Positions 33,379 to 39,967 of a stretch of DNA of 39,967 bases are shown piece after piece; position 1 is the stretch's first letter, and each line of letters starts with the position of its first letter. Below the pieces are notes generated by a model. The model searched no databases. It was not told where the DNA came from and saw only the letters and a program-made list of their open reading frames with translations. The stretch comes from Flavobacteriaceae bacterium (lineage in GTDB: Bacteria > Bacteroidota > Bacteroidia > Flavobacteriales > Weeksellaceae), in the NCBI GenBank assembly GCA_031277475.1, contig JAITMJ010000143.1:1-39967 (forward strand), read 5' to 3'. Made by a program: the position numbers and the translations under genes.

Positions 33379-34521
33379 ATGAAAATCGGAATTTTGGGAG
33401 GCGGACAACTCGGGAGAATGTTTATTCAAGAAGCGTTGAAATACGACGATGAATTCTATGTTTTAGACCCAAATCCGGATTGTTCCTGCGCCGGTATTTC
33501 GCATTTCACGAAAGGCGATTTTAATGATTTTGAAGACGTTTTGAATTTCGGAAAAGATAAAGATGTCCTCACCGTTGAAATCGAACATGTGAATGTGGAT
33601 GCTTTGGAAAAACTTGAAAATCAAGGTGTTAAAATTATTCCAAATCCCGAAATCATTAAAACCATTCAGCAAAAAATTCTGCAAAAAACGTTTTACAAAA
33701 AACACGAAATTCCAAGTCCCGAATTTCAAATTATTCAAAACAAACACGAACTCGATTTCCCTTTGCCTTTTGTTCAAAAATTAAATTCCGGCGGATATGA
33801 CGGGAAAGGCGTGCAGATGATTTTCTCCGAAAAAGATTTGCAAAACCTTTGGGATTTGCCTTCGGTTGTGGAGAAACTTGTGAACATCGAGAAGGAACTT
33901 TCCGTGATCGTTGCCAAAAATGAAAGCGGAGAAATCAAAATTTTTCCTGTAACGGAAATGGTTGCCGACCCGAAACTCAACCTTTTGGATTTCAATATTT
34001 GTCCCGCCGAAATTTCGCAAAACACACAAAATCAAATAGATGAAATTTGCAGAAAATTTGTTGCCGCCGCCGATTCTCCCGGACTTTTCGCCATCGAATT
34101 GTTTCTCGACAAAAGCGGAAAAGTTTGGGTAAACGAAACCGCTCCGAGATTGCACAATTCCGGACATCAATCTCAGGAAGGCAACGCCAATTCTCAGTTT
34201 GAGCAATTTTACAGGGTTTTGAAAAATTTTCCATTGGCAGATGTAGATGCGCTCGGTTTTTCGGGAATGCTGAATTTGGTTGGCGGTGAAAATTCCATCG
34301 GAATTGTGAAATATGAAGGTTTGGAAAGCGTGCTGAAAATTCCGAAAACCTACGTTCATCTCTACGGAAAAAAGGAAACAAAACCGGGCAGAAAAATGGG
34401 GCACATCAATGTTTTGGCAAATTCTCGCGAAGAACTTTTGGAAAAACTTTTGCGGGTGAAATCTTTGATTAAGGTCAAAAATCAAGATAAAAAAAGTGAA
34501 AAAACCGAAATTAGCAAATAA
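33379..34521 (+). CDS. purK: 5-(Carboxyamino)imidazole ribonucleotide synthase
   Basis: A 380-residue ATP-grasp enzyme of purine synthesis that carboxylates AIR to N5-CAIR using ATP and bicarbonate. It begins with KIGILGGGQLGRMFIQEA. It carries the QKLNSGGYDGKGVQ nucleotide-binding loop, and metal-binding segments including LFAIELFLDKSGKVWVNETAPRLHNSGH in parts. The end, VHLYGKKETKPGRKMGHINV, is typical. Start at ATG 33379. It overlaps no other real gene; the next start is 13 bases after its stop. Confidence 0.93.
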   Translation: MKIGILGGGQLGRMFIQEALKYDDEFYVLDPNPDCSCAGISHFTKGDFNDFEDVLNFGKDKDVLTVEIEHVNVDALEKLENQGVKIIPNPEIIKTIQQKILQKTFYKKHEIPSPEFQIIQNKHELDFPLPFVQKLNSGGYDGKGVQMIFSEKDLQNLWDLPSVVEKLVNIEKELSVIVAKNESGEIKIFPVTEMVADPKLNLLDFNICPAEISQNTQNQIDEICRKFVAAADSPGLFAIELFLDKSGKVWVNETAPRLHNSGHQSQEGNANSQFEQFYRVLKNFPLADVDALGFSGMLNLVGGENSIGIVKYEGLESVLKIPKTYVHLYGKKETKPGRKMGHINVLANSREELLEKLLRVKSLIKVKNQDKKSEKTEISK

Positions 34522-34534
34522 AATTTATTACAAG

Positions 34535-34972
34535 ATGAAAGCATTTATTTTACTGTTTTTTCTATTGATTCCTATAAATTATTTTTCACAGGGAATAGCG
34601 TTAAATATTGGTTATCAATACGTTGGTCGGAGCGCCGGTTTTGCGGGATTGGACTACAGACTTTCGGAAAGAAGTTCGGAAGCACTCAATGTAGGAGCCG
34701 GAACTTACTTAACTACCATTAATAAAAAATTCACTGCAATTCCGGAATTTCACATTAATTATTCTTTTGAGGAGTTTTTTCTTACCGAACTTTCCGTAAG
34801 CACCAAAAATTTCAAACCGAGCATAGGAATAAACGCTCTCAATTTAATGCAAATGAAGTTCGGTTACGGTTTTAATCTGGGAAAAGAAAAACACTTGAAC
34901 GGATTTTTTTTCGGAATCAACTTTTTCTTGGGTGAAAATGGATTTTATGACACTTTAAATGTCATCAGATAA
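34535..34972 (+). CDS. Secreted barrel-like hypothetical protein
   Basis: A 145-residue protein with signal MKAFILLFFLLIPINYFSQG. A glycine- and aromatic-rich beta pattern follows (LNIGYQYVGRSAGFAGLDYR, FGYGFNLGKEKHLNGFFFGINFFLG). That suggests a small outer-membrane or periplasmic beta protein. No family recognised. ATG 34535 is chosen over an upstream in-frame GTG inside purK because it begins the signal peptide. Follows purK closely, so may share its transcript. Confidence 0.7.
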   Translation: MKAFILLFFLLIPINYFSQGIALNIGYQYVGRSAGFAGLDYRLSERSSEALNVGAGTYLTTINKKFTAIPEFHINYSFEEFFLTELSVSTKNFKPSIGINALNLMQMKFGYGFNLGKEKHLNGFFFGINFFLGENGFYDTLNVIR

Positions 34973-35002
34973 ATGATAAAAGGAAAACTCAAAAAATTAA
35001 AA

Positions 35003-35055
35003 GAGGCTGTCTCGAAAGTACGCAGATGACACAGATTTTGCAGATTTACGCGGAT
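35003..35055. repeat. Repeat-like remnant with GCAGAT words
   Basis: Contains GAGGCTGTCTCGAAAGT and then CGCAGATGAC...GCGGAT, with a related ATCTGCGTGTAAAT at 35100-35113. Similar words are common between genes in Bacteroidota, and the first resembles insertion-sequence ends. No transposase is present. Confidence 0.4.
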
Positions 35056-35196
35056 AAAAGAAAACATCATTATTGGCGTTTGTCCATACTATCAACGTTA
35101 TCTGCGTGTAAATTACTTTTGCCGTCCCATTAGAAAAATGGTTTTCAATCCGCAGGCTTTCGTATAAAGGTTGCTCACATCAGATTCTAAATTTCC

Positions 35197-35655
35197 TTAT
35201 TTTCCAAACGCTTTTTCGTCTATCCATCGCTCTTTGCTGTTGATATCAATAAGGTATAAAATATCTTTTTGTTTGGTGAGCAAAAGTGTTTTGGTAATCG
35301 GAATGATGATTTGTTCGCCTTCCAGCAGATCGCAACGAATGGAAACTACATTTTTTTTGCTTCGTACCACATCTCCACTGAAAACGTTGGACGAAGATTC
35401 GCCGGTTTTTTTGTCGTCAAAAATTTCCACATAAGTTGCGTGATCACCTTTTATCACTATGAAAAGCCGTTCCGTGTGGTCATTGAAATCTTTTATCAGC
35501 ACAAATTTTTTATCGTCAATGCTCACATTTTCCAGATTTTGGTTGATGCCTTTTCGTTCTTCCAATCGGTCTAAAATAGCATTGATGCTTTTGTATTGCG
35601 CGTCTGCAACGTTTGCGGCAAAAATAAAAACAAAGGTTAGGAATAAATTTTTCAT
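35197..35655 (-). CDS. Secreted hypothetical protein
   Basis: A 152-residue protein with signal MKNLFLTFVFIFAANVADA. The mature part alternates charged and hydrophobic short strands (NVSIDDKKFVLIKDFNDHTERLFIVIKG; IIIPITKTLLLTKQKDILYLIDI), consistent with a small beta protein in the periplasm. It has one Cys and no enzyme motif. I do not recognise the family. It lies alone and converges with the preceding secreted protein gene. Confidence 0.7.
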   Translation of the reverse strand: MKNLFLTFVFIFAANVADAQYKSINAILDRLEERKGINQNLENVSIDDKKFVLIKDFNDHTERLFIVIKGDHATYVEIFDDKKTGESSSNVFSGDVVRSKKNVVSIRCDLLEGEQIIIPITKTLLLTKQKDILYLIDINSKERWIDEKAFGK

Positions 35656-35756
35656 TGCTGTGTTTGTTTGGTTGTAATTGCGATTTTTAATAAAAATTCA
35701 TTTGCTAATTTACGTTTTTTTTCACCACTGTCCGATAGAAATCAGAGACGGATTTT

Positions 35757-35764
35757 TAACTTTG
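35757..35764 (+). promoter_or_regulatory. -7 element (TAACTTTG) upstream of nadE
   Basis: Exact TAnnTTTG match, 146 bases before nadE and only four bases before ATG 35769 of a 24-codon frame. It could drive nadE with a long leader, the short frame, or both. Confidence 0.5.
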
Positions 35765-35768
35765 TAAA

Positions 35769-35843
35769 ATGCATATAATCAGCAAATTAATTCGTGAATT
35801 TCCTTTAAAAAACCTTTTGAAAGAATTTCATATTTTCGCATAA
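35769..35843 (+). CDS. Possible 24-residue leader peptide or small ORF
   Basis: ATG four bases after a perfect -7 element opens the frame MHIISKLIREFPLKNLLKEF...A and closes with TAA 67 bases before nadE. The peptide is basic and amphipathic. Its position matches the near-leaderless genes elsewhere in the window, which is the only reason to list it. It may be untranslated. Confidence 0.25.
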   Translation: MHIISKLIREFPLKNLLKEFHIFA

Positions 35844-35910
35844 AACAAAAATAACTCTTTCTTGTAACCGTTTCAAAGATTAAATTAAAAAAACGAATTC
35901 AAATTAAAGT

Positions 35911-36690
35911 ATGCAAAAAAAAGTAGATCATATCGTAAATTGGCTGAAAGATTATGCCGAAAAATCCGGTGCAAAAGGTTATATTGTCGGTGTTTCGGGA
36001 GGCGTGGATTCCGGCGTGGTTTCTACGCTTTGTGCAATGACGGGATTGGAAATTTTGACGTTGGAAATGCCGATTCGTCAAAAAATTGAACAATCCGAAC
36101 GCGCTTTGGAACACATTGAATTTCTGAAAAATAAATTTCCGAACGTCATCGGAAAAAGCATAGATCTGACTTCCGTTTTCGATGAAATTTATAAAACTTT
36201 TAATTTGAAAAATGATGAATTTCCAAACAAAGATCTCGCTTTTGCTAATGTCCGTTCGCGTTTGAGAATGCTCACATTGTATTTTTATGCGCAAATTCAC
36301 GGATTTTTGGTTTGTGGAACCGGAAATAAAGTGGAAGATTTCGGAATCGGATTTTTCACGAAATACGGAGACGGCGGTGTGGATGTTTCCCCAATCGGAG
36401 ATTTGTATAAAACGGAAGTTTTCGCTTTGGCAAAATTTTTAAATCTACCGGAAAATATTAAAAATGCTGTTCCGACAGACGGACTTTGGGATGCCGAAAA
36501 AACCGATGAGCAGCAAATCGGGGCAACGTATCCCGAACTGGAAAAAATACAGAAAGAATACGGAACAAAAACCGAAAATGATTATTCAGGACGAGATTTT
36601 GAAGTTTTCAAAATTTTTGACAAGATGCACAAAGCCGCTCAACACAAGATAAATCCTGTTCCGGTTTGTAAAATTGAAAGAACCAAATGA
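35911..36690 (+). CDS. nadE: NAD+ synthase
   Basis: A 259-residue NadE that converts nicotinic acid adenine dinucleotide to NAD+ with ATP. The PP-loop VSGGVDSG (Ser29-Gly35) binds ATP, and GTGNKVEDFGIGFFTKYGDGGVDVSPIGDLYKTEV supplies the substrate site in parts. There is no glutaminase domain, so the enzyme should use ammonia. Length is usual for the short form. Confidence 0.93.
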   Translation: MQKKVDHIVNWLKDYAEKSGAKGYIVGVSGGVDSGVVSTLCAMTGLEILTLEMPIRQKIEQSERALEHIEFLKNKFPNVIGKSIDLTSVFDEIYKTFNLKNDEFPNKDLAFANVRSRLRMLTLYFYAQIHGFLVCGTGNKVEDFGIGFFTKYGDGGVDVSPIGDLYKTEVFALAKFLNLPENIKNAVPTDGLWDAEKTDEQQIGATYPELEKIQKEYGTKTENDYSGRDFEVFKIFDKMHKAAQHKINPVPVCKIERTK

Positions 36691-36721
36691 TAAGAACGAG
36701 ATAATTAAAAACAGGAAATTT

Positions 36722-37105
36722 TTATGCCGCACCCAATTTTATTCGGAGATTTTCTATCAGGTTTTCCCAATATAGGCAGGTTTCTTCTTCGTCTTCGGGT
36801 TCACAAAAATCTATGATGTTCAGAGAAAGATCATCTGTAATTTCATCAATCATAATCGCCATTTCAAAGAAATATTTTGTTCCCTCATCTTCTTCCCAAC
36901 GAAAACGTACAAAATTTTCGGGTTTATATCGTATCAAAGTTGCTTTTTCCGTGGGACCGTCACTCCAACTAAAATAGAAATCATCGCCTTTTTCTACTAC
37001 TTCATCTGCAAACCATTCCGAAAGTCCTTCTGCACTTGCCAAATATTCATACAAAATCTCGGAAAGACAATGCATCGGAAATTCATACTGCACTTTTTGC
37101 TTCAT
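36722..37105 (-). CDS. START-like domain protein
   Basis: A 127-residue helix-grip (SRPBCC/START-like) protein: KVQYEFPMHCLSEILYEYL, SAEGLSEWFADEV, YFSWSDGPTEKATLI and FVRFRWEEDEG follow the AHSA1-type pattern. No ligand is known. Very acidic towards the end (CEPEDEEETCLYW). Single gene; function not assigned. Confidence 0.8.
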   Translation of the reverse strand: MKQKVQYEFPMHCLSEILYEYLASAEGLSEWFADEVVEKGDDFYFSWSDGPTEKATLIRYKPENFVRFRWEEDEGTKYFFEMAIMIDEITDDLSLNIIDFCEPEDEEETCLYWENLIENLRIKLGAA

Positions 37106-37494
37106 TACTTATTGCTGTTTATTCGTACCGCAATATATAAATTAATTTTTTAAATATGCAAAAATTAAAACCTGATTTTTAACATTTTTTTTGCTAAGTC
37201 ATTGGTGAGCAGAAATTACAAATTATCCACAATTTAATTTTGTTGACTACAGTCCTAACCCTTGTATAATTAAAAAACAAGAAATAAATTTACCGCATGA
37301 AAAAAAACATATTAATCATAAGTGTTGTTAAAAATCCATATACAATAATTAAACATAATGGATGTTGATTTGTAATAAGTTGATAATCAATGTTTAATAT
37401 TTGTCAATATAGCAATATTAATATTCTGTGTATGTTTGTCAGGTTGGCACTTCGACTTCGAAAGTCGTCAAATCAATTGTAAAAATTCTAATCA
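37106..37494. other. 389-bp AT-rich gap before the DUF3667 gene
   Basis: Contains TTATCCACA (37223-37231), an exact DnaA-box word, a 22-codon Lys-rich frame at 37298-37366 with no promoter, and a small CGACTT-CGA-AAGTCG hairpin near 37452-37466. No other gene or RNA is recognised. Confidence 0.5.
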
Positions 37495-38271
37495 ATGAAA
37501 CCCGTCCGAAAACCAAATCCTCGTAAAAAGCAACCGCGCAAATATTGTTTGAACTGCGGAAAAGAAATTGATGATAATTTCTGTTCGGGGTGCGGACAAA
37601 AAACTTCTACACACCGCATCAGTTTTAGACATTTTTTGATGCACGACCTTTTGCATGGCACTTTTCACTTTGAGCGCGGAATGTTTTTTACCGCAAAAGA
37701 AGCCTTGTTGAGACCCGGAAAAGCAGCGTTGGACTACATTTCCGGAAAACGAGTGAAATATTACAACATTTTTTATTTCATTTTGTTTATGATTGGGATT
37801 AATATTTTCTTGGGAAGCATAGGCGAAACAACTCCTGAAAACATCAAATATTCCAGTGAAATAGAAAGAAAATTAGAGGAATTCACCAATAATTATGAAA
37901 AATATATTTTTTTCTGTTTTATTCCATTTTTGGCGTTCAACAGTTTTATTTTGTTCCGAAGAAAAAAACTGAATTTCAGTGAGCATATCATCGTTTCCGC
38001 ATTTATATTTCTCGGTGTTTTGATTATTATTCCGATAAACAATATACCTCAACTTTTCCCTAAATCCATAGAAATATTTTTAGAGTTATTCGGTTATTTC
38101 ATTTTAACTCCGGGGTTTATGGCTTTCGGATATTACAACACTTTTAGAAAAGATTATAAATTGTTCGGATTTTTATGGAGAATGTTTCTGTTTCCGATGA
38201 TGTTTATCTTTGAATTTGTTGCACTTTTTGTGCCAATAGCGTTAATTTTAAGAGCGAAACATATTATTTGA
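37495..38271 (+). CDS. DUF3667 zinc-ribbon membrane protein
   Basis: A 258-residue protein. An N-terminal zinc ribbon has CxxC pairs Cys18/Cys21 and Cys30/Cys33 (YCLNCGKEI...FCSGCGQ). The DUF3667 block follows: ISFRHFLMHDLLHGTFHFERGMFFTAKEALLRPGKAALDYISGKR in parts. Four membrane helices complete it. Typical of Bacteroidota and of unknown function. Ends shortly before a repeat tract that precedes hflX. Confidence 0.88.
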   Translation: MKPVRKPNPRKKQPRKYCLNCGKEIDDNFCSGCGQKTSTHRISFRHFLMHDLLHGTFHFERGMFFTAKEALLRPGKAALDYISGKRVKYYNIFYFILFMIGINIFLGSIGETTPENIKYSSEIERKLEEFTNNYEKYIFFCFIPFLAFNSFILFRRKKLNFSEHIIVSAFIFLGVLIIIPINNIPQLFPKSIEIFLELFGYFILTPGFMAFGYYNTFRKDYKLFGFLWRMFLFPMMFIFEFVALFVPIALILRAKHII

Positions 38272-38310
38272 TGATGATAGTTTTTTTTATGAACCCTAAA
38301 CCTTGAACAT

Positions 38311-38350
38311 TTTGTCACACTGATTCTTCGACTTCGCTCAGAATGACAAA
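38311..38350. repeat. Imperfect palindromic repeat
   Basis: TTTGTCA at the left pairs with TGACAAA at the right, with inner CTGA/TCAG. The middle contains CTTCGACTTCGCTCAG, related to the repeat at the end of the GH3 gene and to 39730-39745. Confidence 0.65.
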
Positions 38351-38351
38351 A

Positions 38352-38437
38352 AACTTTAAACTTTAAACTTTGAATTTTTGAACCTTGAACTTTGAATTTT
38401 TGAATTTTGAACATTGAACATTGAACATTGAATTGAA
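38352..38437. repeat. Heptad-like tandem tract before hflX
   Basis: Successive AACTTTA, AACTTTG, GAATTTTT and TTGAACA words, with ATTGAAC repeated three or more times near the end. It ends two bases before the hflX ATG. Similar looser tracts lie at 25085-25135 and 31180-31230. Confidence 0.6.
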
Positions 38438-38439
38438 CG

Positions 38440-39642
38440 ATGATAGAAAAAAAAGAACATCAATACGAAAAAGCAGTTTTGGTCGGTTTGATTACCAAAG
38501 ATCAAGACGAAGAAAAACTCCGCGAATATATGGACGAACTGGAATTTCTGGCGTTCACCGCCGGTGCCGAAGTTGAAAAACGATTCACGCAAAAACTTTC
38601 GCAGCCGGATTCCAAAACGTTTGTAGGAAAAGGAAAAGCCGAAGAAATAAAACAATTCATCAAGGAAAACGACATCGGAACCGCCATTTTTGATGATGAA
38701 CTTTCGCCTTCCCAACTGAAAAATCTGGAACTCGAATTGGAAATAAAAATCTTGGACAGAACCAATCTCATCCTCGATATTTTTGCTCAAAGAGCGCAAA
38801 CTTCCTACGCCAGAACGCAAGTAGAACTCGCACAATACGAATATCTTTTGCCGAGATTGACGAGAATGTGGACGCATTTGGAGCGGCAGCGCGGCGGAAT
38901 CGGAATGCGAGGTCCGGGCGAAACGGAAATCGAAACCGACCGAAGAATCATCCGCGACCGAATTTCTTTGCTGAAAGAAAAATTAAAAAGCATAGACAAA
39001 CAAATGCACACACAACGCCAAAACAGAGGAAAAATGGTGCGCGTGGCGTTGGTCGGCTACACCAATGTCGGGAAATCCACGCTGATGAACGCTTTGTCGA
39101 AATCCGAAATTTTTGCCGAAAACAAACTTTTTGCCACGCTCGACACCACCGTCCGAAAAGTAGTTCTCGGAAATTTGCCGTTTCTGCTCACAGATACAGT
39201 CGGTTTCATCCGAAAATTGCCGACCCAACTCGTGGAATCTTTTAAATCTACGTTAGACGAAGTTCGCGAGGCGGATTTGCTGGTTCACGTCGTAGATATT
39301 TCGCACGAAAGTTTTGAAGACCACATCGTTTCCGTAAATCAAATTCTTCAGGAAATCGAGGCTTACAAAAAACCTATAATTATGGTTTTCAACAAGATAG
39401 ATGGTTTCACCTACGAAAAAAAAGCCGAAGACGATTTGACGCCGCCCACCCGAAAAAACATTTCCCTCGCCGAATGGAAAAAAACATGGATGGCGAAATC
39501 CAAACACCCGACGGTTTTTATTTCGGCTCTTACAAAAGAAAATTTTCCCGAACTGAAAAAAACAATTTACGACGAAGTCCACAAAATCCACATCTCGCGC
39601 TTTCCGTACAACGATTTTCTGTTTGAGTATTTTGAGGAATAA
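38440..39642 (+). CDS. hflX: GTPase HflX
   Basis: A 400-residue HflX, a ribosome-associated GTPase that rescues or splits stalled ribosomes. The N-terminal HflX domain runs to about residue 160 (SKTFVGKGKAEEI, LDRTNLILDIFAQRAQT, GGIGMRGPGETEIETDRR). A helical linker follows, then the G domain with G1 GYTNVGKS (206-213), DTVGFIRKLP and NKID. The tail is short, without the long E. coli C-terminal extension. ATG 38440 stands directly after a repeat tract. Confidence 0.94.
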   Translation: MIEKKEHQYEKAVLVGLITKDQDEEKLREYMDELEFLAFTAGAEVEKRFTQKLSQPDSKTFVGKGKAEEIKQFIKENDIGTAIFDDELSPSQLKNLELELEIKILDRTNLILDIFAQRAQTSYARTQVELAQYEYLLPRLTRMWTHLERQRGGIGMRGPGETEIETDRRIIRDRISLLKEKLKSIDKQMHTQRQNRGKMVRVALVGYTNVGKSTLMNALSKSEIFAENKLFATLDTTVRKVVLGNLPFLLTDTVGFIRKLPTQLVESFKSTLDEVREADLLVHVVDISHESFEDHIVSVNQILQEIEAYKKPIIMVFNKIDGFTYEKKAEDDLTPPTRKNISLAEWKKTWMAKSKHPTVFISALTKENFPELKKTIYDEVHKIHISRFPYNDFLFEYFEE

Positions 39643-39775
39643 AAGTAAACATAGTGTTCTTTTTATGTTTTCATCAGTAAGATTAGTAGGTTTTTCTAAC
39701 TATGAAAACAGTATATAGTTTAAAAACCTTTCGACCTCACTCAGCGCGATAAGCCAAAAGCAAGAAGCCAAGTTT

Positions 39776-39967
39776 TCACCTTGTAAAAAGCATTTCCCGA
39801 TATTTCGTCATTGGCCAGAGTTCATCGTCCACCATCATTTCTAAAGCGTCTGAAGCGTTGCGAATGTTGTCGAACAAAGGTTTTACGCGGTTGCAATATT
39901 CCTCCGCTTTTTTCAAACTTTCGCCTTCGCCGTGTAAAAGCGAGGCTTTTTCTTTTGCGGCAAGCAG
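39776..39967 (-). CDS. glnA: Glutamine synthetase type III, C-terminal end (partial)
   Basis: The last 63 codons of a minus-strand gene that starts beyond the window. The end, ASDALEMMVDDELWPMTKYREMLFTR, is the conserved tail of Bacteroidota type III glutamine synthetase, which makes glutamine from glutamate, ammonia and ATP. The active-site region is outside the window. It converges with hflX; the 133-base gap between them contains an inverted repeat, TGTTTTCAT/ATGAAAACA, and a GCCAAAAGC-rich tract. Confidence 0.85.
   Translation of the reverse strand: MLAAKEKASLLHGEGESLKKAEEYCNRVKPLFDNIRNASDALEMMVDDELWPMTKYREMLFTR

Noticed and set aside
37298-37366. 22-codon Lys-rich frame before the DUF3667 gene
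   Set aside because: No -7 element near the ATG and AT-rich composition make it likely to be chance.
38352-38437. CRISPR-like repeat array
   Set aside because: The words are seven bases, degenerate and without spacers. No cas genes are present.

Overview
The window reads as a chromosomal segment of a low-GC Bacteroidota, most likely a Flavobacteriia of the Weeksellaceae/Chryseobacterium group. I base this on a gldG gliding gene, DUF4350/DUF4129/SpoIIM/RDD membrane genes, DUF3667 and DUF4328 proteins, a type III glutamine synthetase tail, a DnaX without the usual zinc-module cysteines, absence of clear Shine-Dalgarno sequences, and many promoters with the Bacteroidota -7 element TAnnTTTG. Species cannot be fixed from the sequence alone. 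There is no prophage, CRISPR array, rRNA operon or intact transposase.

Layout. 1-3077: a small secreted orphan, then an envelope operon (aspartic protease-PDZ lipoprotein, TraB/GumN-like lipoprotein, thioredoxin). 3078-6415: hairpin-rich repeats, a secreted helical orphan, ilvE and mnmD. 6576-11759: membrane cluster DUF4350, DUF4129, a multi-pass protein and SpoIIM on the minus strand, with a divergent RDD gene; MoxR and DUF58 partners are not next to it. 11777-14383: GH3-family adenylating enzyme and two small envelope proteins. 14509-18039: replication block dnaX-dnaB. 18168-21148: rpe, a CAU tRNA (probably Ile2), methylmalonyl-CoA epimerase and gldG. 21365-28789: housekeeping genes lnt, prfA, FAH-family hydrolase, DnaQ-like exonuclease, pssA, phosphosugar mutase, engB. 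28832-30794: GNAT and polysaccharide deacetylase pair, probably surface glycan related. 31267-39967: envelope hypotheticals, purK, nadE, START-like protein, DUF3667 protein, hflX and the 3' end of glutamine synthetase III.

The most notable signal is in dnaX. The gamma-like frame ends just after a run of ten A residues. The tau-specific C-terminal region continues in the -1 frame with no stop, and a GC-rich hairpin lies between them. That fits programmed frameshifting or transcriptional slippage, although a homopolymer sequencing error would look the same. The hairpin is a copy of an interspersed intergenic repeat found again at 3303-3331, so a mobile-looking repeat appears to have been taken into a coding region.

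Other themes are a 181-bp inverted-repeat-bounded element that fills the whole gap between the DUF4129 and DUF4350 genes, composite hairpin repeats, and at least six genes whose -7 element ends only 3-6 bases before the ATG, which predicts leaderless or nearly leaderless mRNAs. In several genes an in-frame TTG lies at the end of the -7 element, so I chose the downstream ATG as the start.
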